Positions 10,966 to 19,336 of a stretch of DNA of 64,000 nt are shown here, in pieces. The stretch lies in the NCBI GenBank assembly GCA_963738575.1, contig CAVTWY010000004.1:248001-312000 (forward strand), given 5' to 3'. Every line of letters begins with the position of its first letter. The first letter of the stretch is position 1. A program made the position numbers and the translations under genes. Source of the stretch: CAVTWY01 sp963738575. Its GTDB lineage: Bacteria > Pseudomonadota > Gammaproteobacteria > Burkholderiales > Burkholderiaceae_C. The notes below the pieces were generated by a model that worked only from the letters and a program-made list of their open reading frames with translations, was not told the origin of the DNA and searched no databases.

Positions 10966-11844
10966 GTGGAGTCGTTCGTGAGGGCGGAAGTAGTGGTCGA
11001 TCCCACAAAGGGTTTGAGAGACGGCGACGTTGTTTCCTTTGAATCGTGTCCACTGGCATTCAACTCACCTGTGAAAAGCGGGTGGGTGTCGAACTGGGGT
11101 CTTCTAAAGGGTACGATGCTGGCCGTGGTCTTTTCTGGCAAGTCGTCGCGGCAGATCGATGGTTCAGCAGTCGTCGTCGCCCCTGGTGTTGCAATTGCCG
11201 CGAAGCATGTTTTCCTTCCGCGCCTTGAGGCACTTGTGGCCGGATCGCAATCGATGAATTGCTTCGGCTTGATCGGCGAGACAGCTCAGCTGTGGAATGT
11301 TGGCAAAGTCACCCTTGTCCCAAATAGCGACCTCGTGCTCCTAGGTATGTCGCTGGTATCAGCGATTCCAAGCAGTAAACGTTTCTATCAGGCTGTGTTG
11401 CGTGTAGATGTGCCGGACCCAGGCGAGAGGGTCACGGTGTTCGGCTTTCGATCTGAGATGCCTGAATACGTGCGTCAAAAAGGGCTCCACACGTTTGAAG
11501 GGAACGTCTTAATGTCCAGTGGACAAGTGACGCAGTCTTTTCCAAATGGCCGCGATAGGGTGATGCTACCTTGGCCAGTTTTCGAGGTTTCGTGCGCTAG
11601 TTGGGGCGGGATGAGTGGGGGACCAGTGTTTGATGGTGAAGGCAGGTTGCTCGGCGTGCTTGCTTCGTCCTTTACGTCTGCGGACGGTCAAGGCCCTTCA
11701 TATGTCTCGATGCTTGGTCCAACCCTCACGACAGAGTTTGAAGGAGGGTGGCCCGAATCGATTTACGGGACGCGGTCGACCTTGCGCAGTCTGGGTGAGG
11801 GCTTCTGCAAGTTGGTGAAAAGAACTGAAGGCCTGAACAACTAG
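10966..11844 (+). CDS. Trypsin-like serine peptidase (S1/S7-like fold)
   Basis: Predicted cytoplasmic trypsin-like protease of 292 residues; no signal peptide. A triad can be read: His81 in VAIAAKHVF, Asp122 in NSDLVLLG and Ser217 in WGGMSGGPVFD. The GTG start at 10966 has a ribosome site (GGGAG) eight bases upstream. The remainder has no recognised effector domain. Stand-alone proteases of this kind occur in bacterial defence and conflict loci, and the next genes (HsdS-like, DUF262) fit that setting, but the substrate is unknown. Codon use is less GC3-biased than gyrB, suggesting acquisition. Confidence 0.75.
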   Translation: MESFVRAEVVVDPTKGLRDGDVVSFESCPLAFNSPVKSGWVSNWGLLKGTMLAVVFSGKSSRQIDGSAVVVAPGVAIAAKHVFLPRLEALVAGSQSMNCFGLIGETAQLWNVGKVTLVPNSDLVLLGMSLVSAIPSSKRFYQAVLRVDVPDPGERVTVFGFRSEMPEYVRQKGLHTFEGNVLMSSGQVTQSFPNGRDRVMLPWPVFEVSCASWGGMSGGPVFDGEGRLLGVLASSFTSADGQGPSYVSMLGPTLTTEFEGGWPESIYGTRSTLRSLGEGFCKLVKRTEGLNN

Positions 11845-12157
11845 CTGCTGAGGAGACTGTCAATTTCAGGACATTCTTCCTACCTATTACGCTGTTGTTG
11901 CTAAGGCGCATTGCGACAACCCTAGCGCCGGAAATGGTAGCCTTCCCACCGACAACCACGGTAGCGCTCTGCGCGTGATCTCACCGCCTATCTCTCTCAA
12001 GGCCTCGACGTAGTTCGTCAGAGCCATTCGCCGCTCAGACGTTGATCCCGGCGAGCCGGTTGCACCTTGCGGAAGAGCAGTGTGACGTCGTTGTCAATTT
12101 GTCGTCCCCTGACACTGTGTTGAGCATGGTGCGGAAGTCTGTGAGCTGGAGCGAAGC
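11845..12157. other. Gap with possible 3' end of a lost gene
   Basis: No complete gene is recognisable. A plus-strand frame open from 11979 runs into a stop at 12159-12161 that overlaps the start of the HsdS-like gene as ATGA. Its tail (RLHLAEEQCDVVVNLSSPD, then VLSMVRKSVSWSEA) looks protein-like. This could be the remnant of an upstream partner such as a methylase subunit, but no family can be named. A 46-codon minus-strand frame near 11900-12030 is also present without known similarity. Confidence 0.3.
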
Positions 12158-12877
12158 ATGAGCCAGAAACCGGGTGCTGTTGCTCTGAGAGCGTTCACGT
12201 CTTCGTTGTCGTTGGTCGCGACGAACTACGCGGTTCGATTTGATGCAAAGTACGCTGACCACGAAGTTCGCGGCGTACTCGACAAGATCAAAGCCACAGG
12301 TTGCTTTCAACTCGGCGAATACCTTCCCCTTCCGTTTGTGAAAGGTATCCAGCCCGACTACCTAGATCAGCCCACAGATGACTCGGTGCCTGTCATCAGC
12401 ACCTTGGCGATTCAGAACTTGGCGATACGTGAGCGTGACTGTCGGCACATCGCTCGTGATGATTACGACGTACTGACAGATGGGCGCCGGCTGCAGTCTG
12501 GGGACGTGTTGCTGACCGTTGATGGCGGGGCCAGCATCGGGAAGCCGTGTCTGTTCGACCTGGAGGACGACCATGCGACGGACAGTCACGTAGTAGTACT
12601 GCGCCCGGAAGGTTTGGGATCATTGGCGCTTGTTTACCTGCTTGCATCACCGCTCGGTCAGATGCAATTTCGGCGGGCCGAGTCAGGTGCCAGCGGTCAG
12701 ACCACGGTCACGGAGGACGACATCCGTCGATTCGTCTTTCCGCGGTCGATTCTTAAGACGATCGACAAGACTGCAAAGCACATCGAAGTGGAGCGGAAGC
12801 GCATTGCGGAGCAACGAGCGAACCTGGACGAAGAAGAGCAGGCTCTATGGTCGAAGCTTGCTGCGTTCTCCAAATAG
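12158..12877 (+). CDS. Type I restriction specificity (HsdS)-like protein with one target-recognition domain
   Basis: DNA-sequence-recognition protein related to HsdS, 239 residues, about half the usual length. The target-recognition-domain pattern is seen: PVISTLAIQNLAI, SGDVLLTVDGGASIGKPCLF, HVVVLRPEG, YLLASPLGQMQFRRAESG, then ASGQTTVTEDDIRRFVFP. It is followed by a single coiled-coil-like helix rich in E/R/K near the C-terminus (HIEVERKRIAEQRANLDEEE). No HsdM or HsdR is adjacent. It may be a truncated relic, a half-S subunit that dimerises, or a specificity factor for another system. Its ATG overlaps the stop of a possible gene fragment upstream. Confidence 0.75.
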   Translation: MSQKPGAVALRAFTSSLSLVATNYAVRFDAKYADHEVRGVLDKIKATGCFQLGEYLPLPFVKGIQPDYLDQPTDDSVPVISTLAIQNLAIRERDCRHIARDDYDVLTDGRRLQSGDVLLTVDGGASIGKPCLFDLEDDHATDSHVVVLRPEGLGSLALVYLLASPLGQMQFRRAESGASGQTTVTEDDIRRFVFPRSILKTIDKTAKHIEVERKRIAEQRANLDEEEQALWSKLAAFSK

Positions 12878-12952
12878 GTGGCGTGGAAGGGATTCGCGTG
12901 TGCTGGTCACAGTCGACGGGTACAGTTTCGAACACACTGCGGCAGTTGCCCG

Positions 12953-14821
12953 TTAGCCGCGCGGCCAAACTTTCAGTGCGCGTGCCAGGAGGGCTTCAGA
13001 GCGCTGGGCTATCGCCGCCTCATCCCAAGCGGCAACATCATGAAGCTGCTGGTTGATGGGCAGCAGCGAGTGTTTGAGGAGCTCGGGCTTCTTCAAGACC
13101 CATTGACCGTTGGACACGGAGGAGTTCAGCGCCTGCGTCAGGATCGTGAGGTTTCCATAGGTTTGCAGTGCGAGGATGCGCTTGCGCGAGGCATCCACGC
13201 GCGGATCATCCTTTGACGCGGTCCAGAGCGCGTCTGTGGTCAATCCCTTCGTGCCCTCTGGCAGCAGCCACTTGTCCTGCCATTGCTGCGGCAATATGTG
13301 CTCGACGGTCAATGCACCCTCGACGGACACGGTTTCGCTCTTGCCTGTCAGGTAGGTGTCGCTCAGGCGCTTGAGTATGTGGACGATCTTCGGATTGTTG
13401 AGAACTTGGTACGCGTGTGAGGTGCGCCAAGCTTCGCCGAACCGCTCGTCCGACGGCCATTCGGTGGAATCGCCGGTTTGTTCGCGTAGTTGCTTGGTCA
13501 GGTTATCTGGCGTCGCGCCGTCGCGCCTGAGTGTGCGCGTTAGCCCCAGGAATACACGGTTGTAGTTCTTGGTGGTCAAACCGCAGACGGCCCGACGCAG
13601 CAGATAGGACTCCAGAATTCTGGAGACATCAGCCCAGTCGGGCTCGCTCATCCCCGAGTCCAGCATCGTCATCAGCAGCGGATAACTGGTGCGAACGTCG
13701 TAGACATCAAGGAACGTCACCAAGCTGTAGAGCGGGTCATCTTTGACCGGCGCGATGATGCGGCGGAAGTCATCACCTTGCCGCGCCAAGCAGGCCAACT
13801 CTTCCTTGACGGATGTGAAGGGCTGCGCCCGCTCTATCCAGAACTTGTACTCGACGAACAGGTGCTTGATCGGAATGTCAGCCGTCAAGCGGCTCGCCAG
13901 AAAATGCTGCAGGAACAGGTCGCTGCGGGGACGGAGCAACCGACCTTGCTTGACCTCCACGCGCCAGAACGGATCGTCGAAACGCGCCCAAAACTGTTTG
14001 TACAGCGCCTCTTGCGGTTCACCTCGCCGCGCTGCACGCAGGAAGATGAAGTTTCTTAGTAGGTCAGCAGGAAGCAGCGGCTCGCCGCGCGCGTTGAGCG
14101 TCTCGAAGATGACCTGCGCGTCATCGCCGTGTTCCAGGTCAATCTCGACCACCTGAAGCGCGTTTTTGAGCGCCTGAAAGCACTCTTCGACACGCTGCGC
14201 CAGTGGCGCGTCTGCGGCCAAAGGCGGCTCTGCCTTGCTGCCGATGAAGAAGGCCTCGAACTGCTCATAGAAGAAGAAGTACGCCTCGACCATTCGTGGG
14301 CGCGGATCAAAGTTTCGGGCGTTGAGTCGCCTACGCAGGGGGTGCCGCTTCAGCACTTCGACGCGAGATCCAGCGCCAACCACGTCGGCGAATTGGCTCC
14401 GATCCAACTGCGTGGGCCAGACCTTGAACTTGTCCACATCTGGATCAGCCATCAGCCCCTTGTTGAGGGTGAAGCCTGCACATTCCTTGGCCATGTCCTC
14501 GCAGCTGTGCTCGTTGCAGAAGTCACGGAAGGCTGCGAGGAACACCTGGAACGTAGTCAGTCGCTGCTGGCCGTCGATGACCTGGCGCTTGCCGACATGT
14601 GTAGCCGGCGTTTGCTTCAGGTCCAAGACCATCGCGCCGAGAAAGTGAACAGGCGCGTCCTTGCGGCCGTCAAGGTAGTCAGTGAACTTTCGCGAGATGT
14701 CTTCCCAGAGTGGCTCCCAATGCTTCTCACGCTGCCAGATGTACTGCCGCTGAAACAGGGGTACCTCAAGCTGCATCTTTGTTTCGAACAGCGCGAGCAG
14801 CGATACGGCAGTTGCCTTCAT
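12953..14821 (-). CDS. DUF262/DUF1524 (GmrSD-like) nuclease-family protein
   Basis: Related to the GmrSD group of modification-dependent restriction and other phage-defence proteins. The chosen ATG at 14821 has a ribosome site (AAGGACAGG) and gives 622 residues; the frame opens earlier at 14926. N-terminal DUF262 motifs: VPLFQRQYIW (~20-29) and VIDGQQRLTT (~81-90, the DGQQR nucleotide-handling motif), then DAQVIFETLNARGEPL. A C-terminal HNH-like DUF1524 motif LTVEHILPQQW lies around residue 500. Both key motifs are intact. It is convergent with the HsdS-like gene. Confidence 0.85.
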   Translation of the reverse strand: MKATAVSLLALFETKMQLEVPLFQRQYIWQREKHWEPLWEDISRKFTDYLDGRKDAPVHFLGAMVLDLKQTPATHVGKRQVIDGQQRLTTFQVFLAAFRDFCNEHSCEDMAKECAGFTLNKGLMADPDVDKFKVWPTQLDRSQFADVVGAGSRVEVLKRHPLRRRLNARNFDPRPRMVEAYFFFYEQFEAFFIGSKAEPPLAADAPLAQRVEECFQALKNALQVVEIDLEHGDDAQVIFETLNARGEPLLPADLLRNFIFLRAARRGEPQEALYKQFWARFDDPFWRVEVKQGRLLRPRSDLFLQHFLASRLTADIPIKHLFVEYKFWIERAQPFTSVKEELACLARQGDDFRRIIAPVKDDPLYSLVTFLDVYDVRTSYPLLMTMLDSGMSEPDWADVSRILESYLLRRAVCGLTTKNYNRVFLGLTRTLRRDGATPDNLTKQLREQTGDSTEWPSDERFGEAWRTSHAYQVLNNPKIVHILKRLSDTYLTGKSETVSVEGALTVEHILPQQWQDKWLLPEGTKGLTTDALWTASKDDPRVDASRKRILALQTYGNLTILTQALNSSVSNGQWVLKKPELLKHSLLPINQQLHDVAAWDEAAIAQRSEALLARALKVWPRG

Positions 14822-15137
14822 GGGTGCCTGTCCTTCTTGTTGCTGGTGCGCAGCGCGCCGCCACTCGTCGGTGCCACAAGCAGACGCAGATGTGCAGCTG
14901 CAGGCATAACTTGTGTCTCTCGACACACTCCAATCTTACCGGTGTAACTGCGGCATGGACCGCCCGGCGGCCCTGCTGTCCCGAAAGGCGTGGCACGAGC
15001 GTCAGAACCGCCGGAGCGTCGCTGGGCCAGCAAATCCGCGGAGCTCGATCCAGGCAGTCTGTCCACGTTGGCTGTTGTGCAGCGCGCCGGTTGCGCGAAA
15101 GCCGCAGCCCTGGCCCGGTCGTCCTTATCATCGCTCC
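14822..15137. other. Divergent intergenic region
   Basis: The 316-bp space between the divergently transcribed DUF262 gene and the TIGR02391-like gene. No gene, repeat or clear promoter was recognised. Frames crossing it look like out-of-frame translation. Confidence 0.4.
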
Positions 15138-15990
15138 ATGCTTCGCAACGTCAGCTCCGTTCGCATCAAGGATCTCGCCAGCGTCCAGTACGTCGGCTTG
15201 GCCGGCATTTCAGCGAGTTGCCACGATGCTGTGAAGCGCATGGTGCAATTTGGAGACCGCATCGAGCGTGCCCGACTCCTCACTTGCAAGGGACAGCACG
15301 CACTGCTTTTGACAATGGAGCCCGAGGAGCTGATCGTCGTGAAGTCCGGCTTCAGCTCGGGCTATGGCGGCGAGGGCCCGAGAACACTTGCGGAAGTATT
15401 GCGGCTCCTCGATGCGCTGTCCGTTGAGATCGAAGAGTGCGAGGTATCCGACATCGTCCTGGAACATGTCGAGGCTTCCGCATTGACGGTCAAAGACCTT
15501 GAGGCGATTCAGAGCGCCCCGCCCGTGCGGCCCAGGCGATGGCACGACTACATCTACGACGTACTTGGACCCACCGAGGACCGGCTACCCGTCTGGGGCA
15601 ATTTCCGCCCTGTGATGCCATGGGCCATCATCGATCGTCGGATCATCGATCTCGCCTTGCAGTTCTCTGATCGGCCTGACGACAGCATCCTAAGGCTTCC
15701 GCCGGCTTGAGGATTGCATCCGCACGCGGACCGGCCTTGATGAGCATGGCGCTCGACTGTTTGCCAACGCTTTCACCGGTGAGGATGCGACGTTGGAATG
15801 GGACGTGAAGGACAAGGCGGAGCAAACTGGACGCGCACAACTGTTTTCAGCCGCGTTCATGGCCTACCGAAATCCGCGCGCCCATCGTGAGCTCGACCAC
15901 GACCATGTCAGCTTGCTCACCGAGTTCTTGATGTTGAACCACCTCTTTGCGCTGGAGCGGCAGGCGGTGCATCGGACCGCGCCGCCTTGA
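15138..15990 (+). pseudogene. TIGR02391 (Ymh)-family protein, frameshifted
   Basis: Protein of the uncharacterised TIGR02391/Ymh family, often found in defence and mobile contexts. The first part (ATG at 15138, MLRNVSSVRIKDLASVQY) runs to a stop at 15710. The family C-terminus continues one frame over, with RTGLDEHGARLFANAF, GRAQLFSAAFMAYRNPRAHR and a final helix ending in the stop at 15990. The RNPRAH block is the family signature. Removing one A from the AA at 15692-15693 joins both parts into about 283 residues. The break may be real decay or a sequence error. Confidence 0.65.
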
Positions 15991-16015
15991 GTCGCACCAG
16001 TGTGACGCGGTGAGC

Positions 16016-16978
16016 TCAACGGCGGGTATCGATATCCCCGGTCCTCGATGCAGGCTCGATCTCCGGCGCCCGCGCTGGCCATGCGTGCACTTGCGACGAG
16101 GGCATCTCCCTGACGAAGGACGCGATCGACCGCGCCAGGTCGCGGTCCGCTGGCTCGCCTGACATTGCCAGCGCTCGTCCCACGTGCATCCAGGCCTCGA
16201 CCGCCTCTGCCCGAGTTGCGCGCGCCTGAGGGCCAGACTTGGTGCCCGACCGGCTTGTGTGGAGTCGCCCGTCCTCGCGCGCCTTGATGCGCCACAGCGG
16301 GTCGTAGTTGCGGTTGCGCCCGCGCGTCGCCTCGGCCTCGACACCCCGGTCGCGCAGTTTCTCGGCGAAGGTCTCGCGCCAGCGATACAAGTCGGCCTTG
16401 CGCGGGTTCAGGCGCTTGCCGTTCTTGGACTCCGCCAGCACGCTGATGTGCACGTGCGGGTTGGCCTGGTGGTCGTGCAGCACCATCACGTACTTGTGGT
16501 CCGCCAGCTCGATCTGCGCGAACTCGCGGGCTGCGCGTTGCACACTCAGAGGGTCAGTGCCACGCGGCATCGACAGCATGATGTTGAACGCCTCGCGCCG
16601 CTGACCGGGTTCAGCGATGTCGTCGATCAACGTGCCGCCGCGGCGCTAGTCGTCGGCCAGTTCGTACAGCGTGTCCTTGCCCCGCATGGTCTCGCCGCAC
16701 TCGTCCTCGATGTCGAGCCGGCCGTTCTTGCTGATGTAGCGGAAGTGGGCGGCGATGGCCTTCATGCCGCGCCCACCGCCTGTGACCTTGACCATCACCT
16801 CGGGCGCACGGCGAACGACGGTGGCTTCGATGCGCTCGCGGATGGCGGCTGCCCGTTGGCGTGCCGAGCCGCCGTTGAGCTTTGGCTGCGGCTTCACCTT
16901 GACGACGCGGTTGCCGGGATAGAAGAGGCGGTCGCCCCATGTGATCAGGACGCCATCGATGTTCGCTGCTTGAGACAT
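16016..16978 (-). pseudogene. Plasmid-type relaxase (mobilisation nuclease) with an internal amber codon
   Basis: Relaxases nick the transfer origin of conjugative or mobilisable elements through an active-site tyrosine and a His metal cluster. The 320-codon frame from ATG 16978 carries KVTGGGRGMKAIAAHFRYIS near the N-terminus and the metal-binding PHVHISVLAE further on. An in-frame TAG at 16646-16648 splits it after LADD; relatives are expected to have Trp here (DDWRRGG), a one-base TGG to TAG change. No other transfer genes are nearby. It is probably a stranded piece of an integrated element. Confidence 0.65.
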
Positions 16979-16993
16979 GGGGATCTCCAGTCG

Positions 16994-17281
16994 TCATGAA
17001 GTGGGATGGTTCGACGGCGCGCCACTTCGGCTGCGCGGTCGCAGGTCTGACAAGACGCTGGCGGCCAGCTTCAGGTGGCCGTGCACGATGTGCGCATGAT
17101 GCATCATTCGGTCTATGAGTGCGGCGGTGAAGGTCGCGTCATTGGCGAGGGCTGCTACCCACTGCGCGAAGGGCAAGTTGCTGGTGATGATGACGGAGCC
17201 GCGCTAATCGCGTTTGGCGATGACTTGGAACAGCAGGACGGCCTCATGGCGATCAAAAGGCAGGTAGCCAAAGGCATCAAC
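16994..17281 (-). pseudogene. IS21-family istB (helper ATPase) remnant
   Basis: C-terminal part of an IstB-type transposition ATPase. The translated frame reads VDAFGYLPFDRHEAVLLFQV, then IAKRD, an in-frame TAG (17204-17206), then RGSVIITSNLPFAQWVAALA and IDRMMHHAHIV. These match the usual IstB segments for Walker B/sensor and the HH tail. The 5' half, istA and clear terminal repeats are missing; a possible end-like sequence (ggtgggtcaact) lies at 17405-17416. The remnant abuts the relaxase fragment, so both are likely debris of one mobile element. Confidence 0.65.
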
Positions 17282-17515
17282 GCGGCTGGCCTGTGGGGCT
17301 ACTAGGCGCGCGGAGCTGGCGCCGCAAAAGTGAAGAACTCTTATCTCCATGATCTGCTCCTGGTTCAACATACGCGGCCTGCAAAGCCGCTATCGTCACC
17401 CCAGGTGGGTCAACTCTACTTTGGCGGGTGGGTCAGGTTACTTCGCGCGCTAACGACGGTGCCATGAGGATCGCTGCTGCCGGTCGCTCTTTGTCTTTTT
17501 TTTGAATTACTCCTC

Positions 17516-18415
17516 ATGTTTCATTTCCGCATGAAAGCTGGAGCCGCGCTCCTCTTGTTGCCGCTCCTCGCGCCGTTGGTGCGGGCCCAAGACCTCGCCA
17601 TCGGCACGTACACGTCACCAGCACGTTCCTTTTCGACTGCGACGTATTGGGTTGTGGGCCCGCAGACCGTGGTGTTGATCGACACGCAGTTCTTGCCCCA
17701 CGAGGGTCTGCTTGCTAAGCAAGAGGCAGAGCGTGTCGCAGGCAAACCCGTCAAGCATGCGTTGGTGCTGCACCCCAACCCAGACAAGTTCAATGGCACT
17801 GCCGCGTTGCAGGGGCTGGGGGTGCAGGTGTTGACGTCGGACGCAGTGATTGCTGCGATACCAGCGGTTCACACCATTCGATGGGGATGGTTCGCTGACG
17901 AATACATGCCCCACTACCCAAGTGAAGCAGCGAAACCCTCATCGTTCGGCAACGTATCGCGGGAGGTGACCTGGGGCGGTGTGCCGCTGAAGTTGCACGT
18001 GATGGGGCCTGGGTGCTCGGCTGTGCACGTGGTCGTGCAGGCCGGGGACGTAGCCTTCGTGGGCGACTTGGTCAACCCCGAAAACCATGCATGGTTGGAG
18101 TTGGGACTGATCGAGGCTTGGTTGCAGCGACTCGAGGATGTGCGGGCCTTGGGGGTTCGTCGCATTTTTCCAGGGCGTGGCAAACCCGGTGGCTTGGAGC
18201 TGCTCGATCAACAAGCGGCTTACTTGCGTTTTGTGCGCCAGACCGTGCTTGCTGAAAAACCCAAAGGGGACCTGGGTTGGTTCACAAAACTCAAACTTCA
18301 ACGCACGATTGAAGCTCGCTACCCCTTGTTGGGGTTTCCCATTTTTGTGCGCGATGGGTTGGCCGCCGTGTGGCGTGTTGAAGCCGTCAAGGGGACGGAT
18401 CGAGCGAGGCCCTGA
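17516..18415 (+). CDS. Secreted metallo-beta-lactamase-fold protein with degenerate metal site
   Basis: 299 residues with a Sec-type signal peptide (LLLLPLLAPLVRAQ, cleavage near residue 24), so periplasmic. The fold resembles MBL hydrolases: a strand-rich start (TYWVVGPQTVVLIDTQF), then LVLHPNPDKFNG where the HxHxDH metal motif should be, VHVVVQAGDVAFVGDLVNP later, and FPGRGKPGG at the last metal-ligand position. Only His86 and Asp90 of the first motif remain, so ordinary zinc hydrolase activity is doubtful. A second ATG at 17531 could be the start. No operon partner is evident. Confidence 0.7.
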   Translation: MFHFRMKAGAALLLLPLLAPLVRAQDLAIGTYTSPARSFSTATYWVVGPQTVVLIDTQFLPHEGLLAKQEAERVAGKPVKHALVLHPNPDKFNGTAALQGLGVQVLTSDAVIAAIPAVHTIRWGWFADEYMPHYPSEAAKPSSFGNVSREVTWGGVPLKLHVMGPGCSAVHVVVQAGDVAFVGDLVNPENHAWLELGLIEAWLQRLEDVRALGVRRIFPGRGKPGGLELLDQQAAYLRFVRQTVLAEKPKGDLGWFTKLKLQRTIEARYPLLGFPIFVRDGLAAVWRVEAVKGTDRARP

Positions 18416-18424
18416 CTATGACAA

Positions 18425-18881
18425 TCAGCGGGCACCCCCCGACTTCCCGCTGAGCGCCGCAAGGAAATTGTCAACAACAGCCCGGTCCCAGCCCCCGTCT
18501 TCAAGCGTGTTGAATCCGATGGCCTTGCGCAGGTTGGTTTCTATTCGGTACTCGGGCGCTTGGGGCAGCGTTGGCGTGATCCAAAAACCAACCACTTTGC
18601 CCGCACCCTGACGCGACTTGATCGCGCCTGATGGTTTGTGGCTTTCAAGCACGGTCATGTCTTTGCTCATCGCTGCCATGGCGGCGGCCCATACGCGGTC
18701 GTAGCCGCCGTCGCCCTTGACTTTGAACGAGACCCCCTTCGCGTCGCCTCGGTCAACGTCCGACGCGTCCACGGCCCACAGCTTTTTGCCTTGGTGGGTG
18801 CATGCGGCAGCACCTATCGCGAGCGCGGTTAGCAGCACCCATCGCCATGCAGTGCGTGGCCCTGTTGGGACGGATGATCAT
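18425..18881 (-). pseudogene. Small lipoprotein, start region frameshifted
   Basis: The body runs in one frame from a GTG at 18838 to the stop at 18425: lipobox-like LLTALAIGAAAC, then THQGKKLWAVDASDVDRGD, YDRVWAAAMAAMSKDMTVLE and a C-terminal WDRAVVDNFLAALSG. An ATG at 18881 with a good ribosome site (AGGTGAAG) lies in another frame (MIIRPNR...). Removing one C from CCC at 18860-18862 joins them into a convincing lipoprotein signal (RPRTAWRWVLLTALAIGAAAC). It overlaps closely the gene upstream, forming a two-gene unit. Function unknown; probably an outer-membrane-anchored lipoprotein. Confidence 0.6.
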
Positions 18882-18891
18882 GATCTTCACC

Positions 18892-19252
18892 TCACTTCGA
18901 CTTGGGTTGAGACGCGGGTTGCGCGGCGGTGCCTTGGCATCGGAAGTAGATGGCGCGGCCGTCGCCAACACCGCATCGTGTGGCGACTGTTCCCCACGCC
19001 CCGAACGTTTCGACCGCGTCGGCCCTGACCTTCGCCCAGCACGGCGTAGTTGCTTTCGCCGCCGCACACTTTGGCGATGTTGGTCAGCGCTGATCGCTTC
19101 AGGTCAGCTGCATAGGATGCGCGTTCAGTGCGCGCGCAATAGAGAGCCTCTCCGGTCGCCCCAAGATCCCGCCCAGGCCCCTGCAGCAGCATCCTCTCGG
19201 ATGGTGAGTAGATTTTGGCGGGAGGGGCCGCAACCATGTTTGCGCAACCCAT
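18892..19252 (-). pseudogene. Small hypothetical secreted protein, frameshifted
   Basis: Not recognised as a known family. The frame from ATG 19252 reads MGCANMVAAPPAKIYSPSER, then ALYCARTERASYAADLKRSA and KVCGGESNYAVLGEG. After that the sensible continuation is one base shifted, ADAVETFGAWGTVATRCGVG then DGRAIYFRCQGTAAQPAS, ending at the stop 18892-18894. Removing one C from CCC at 19023-19025 repairs it, the same AGGGCC context as the break in the following lipoprotein. Several cysteines suggest an exported, disulfide-bonded protein. The N-terminus (a GCAN lipobox-like start) may itself be truncated by another shift. Confidence 0.45.
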
Positions 19253-19336
19253 CGATCAACGTGGTGGCCATGCTAGGCCGACCAGGAGAACTTGAATCCT
19301 CATCGCTGTTCCTAGAAAGATAAAAGTTATCGCTGC

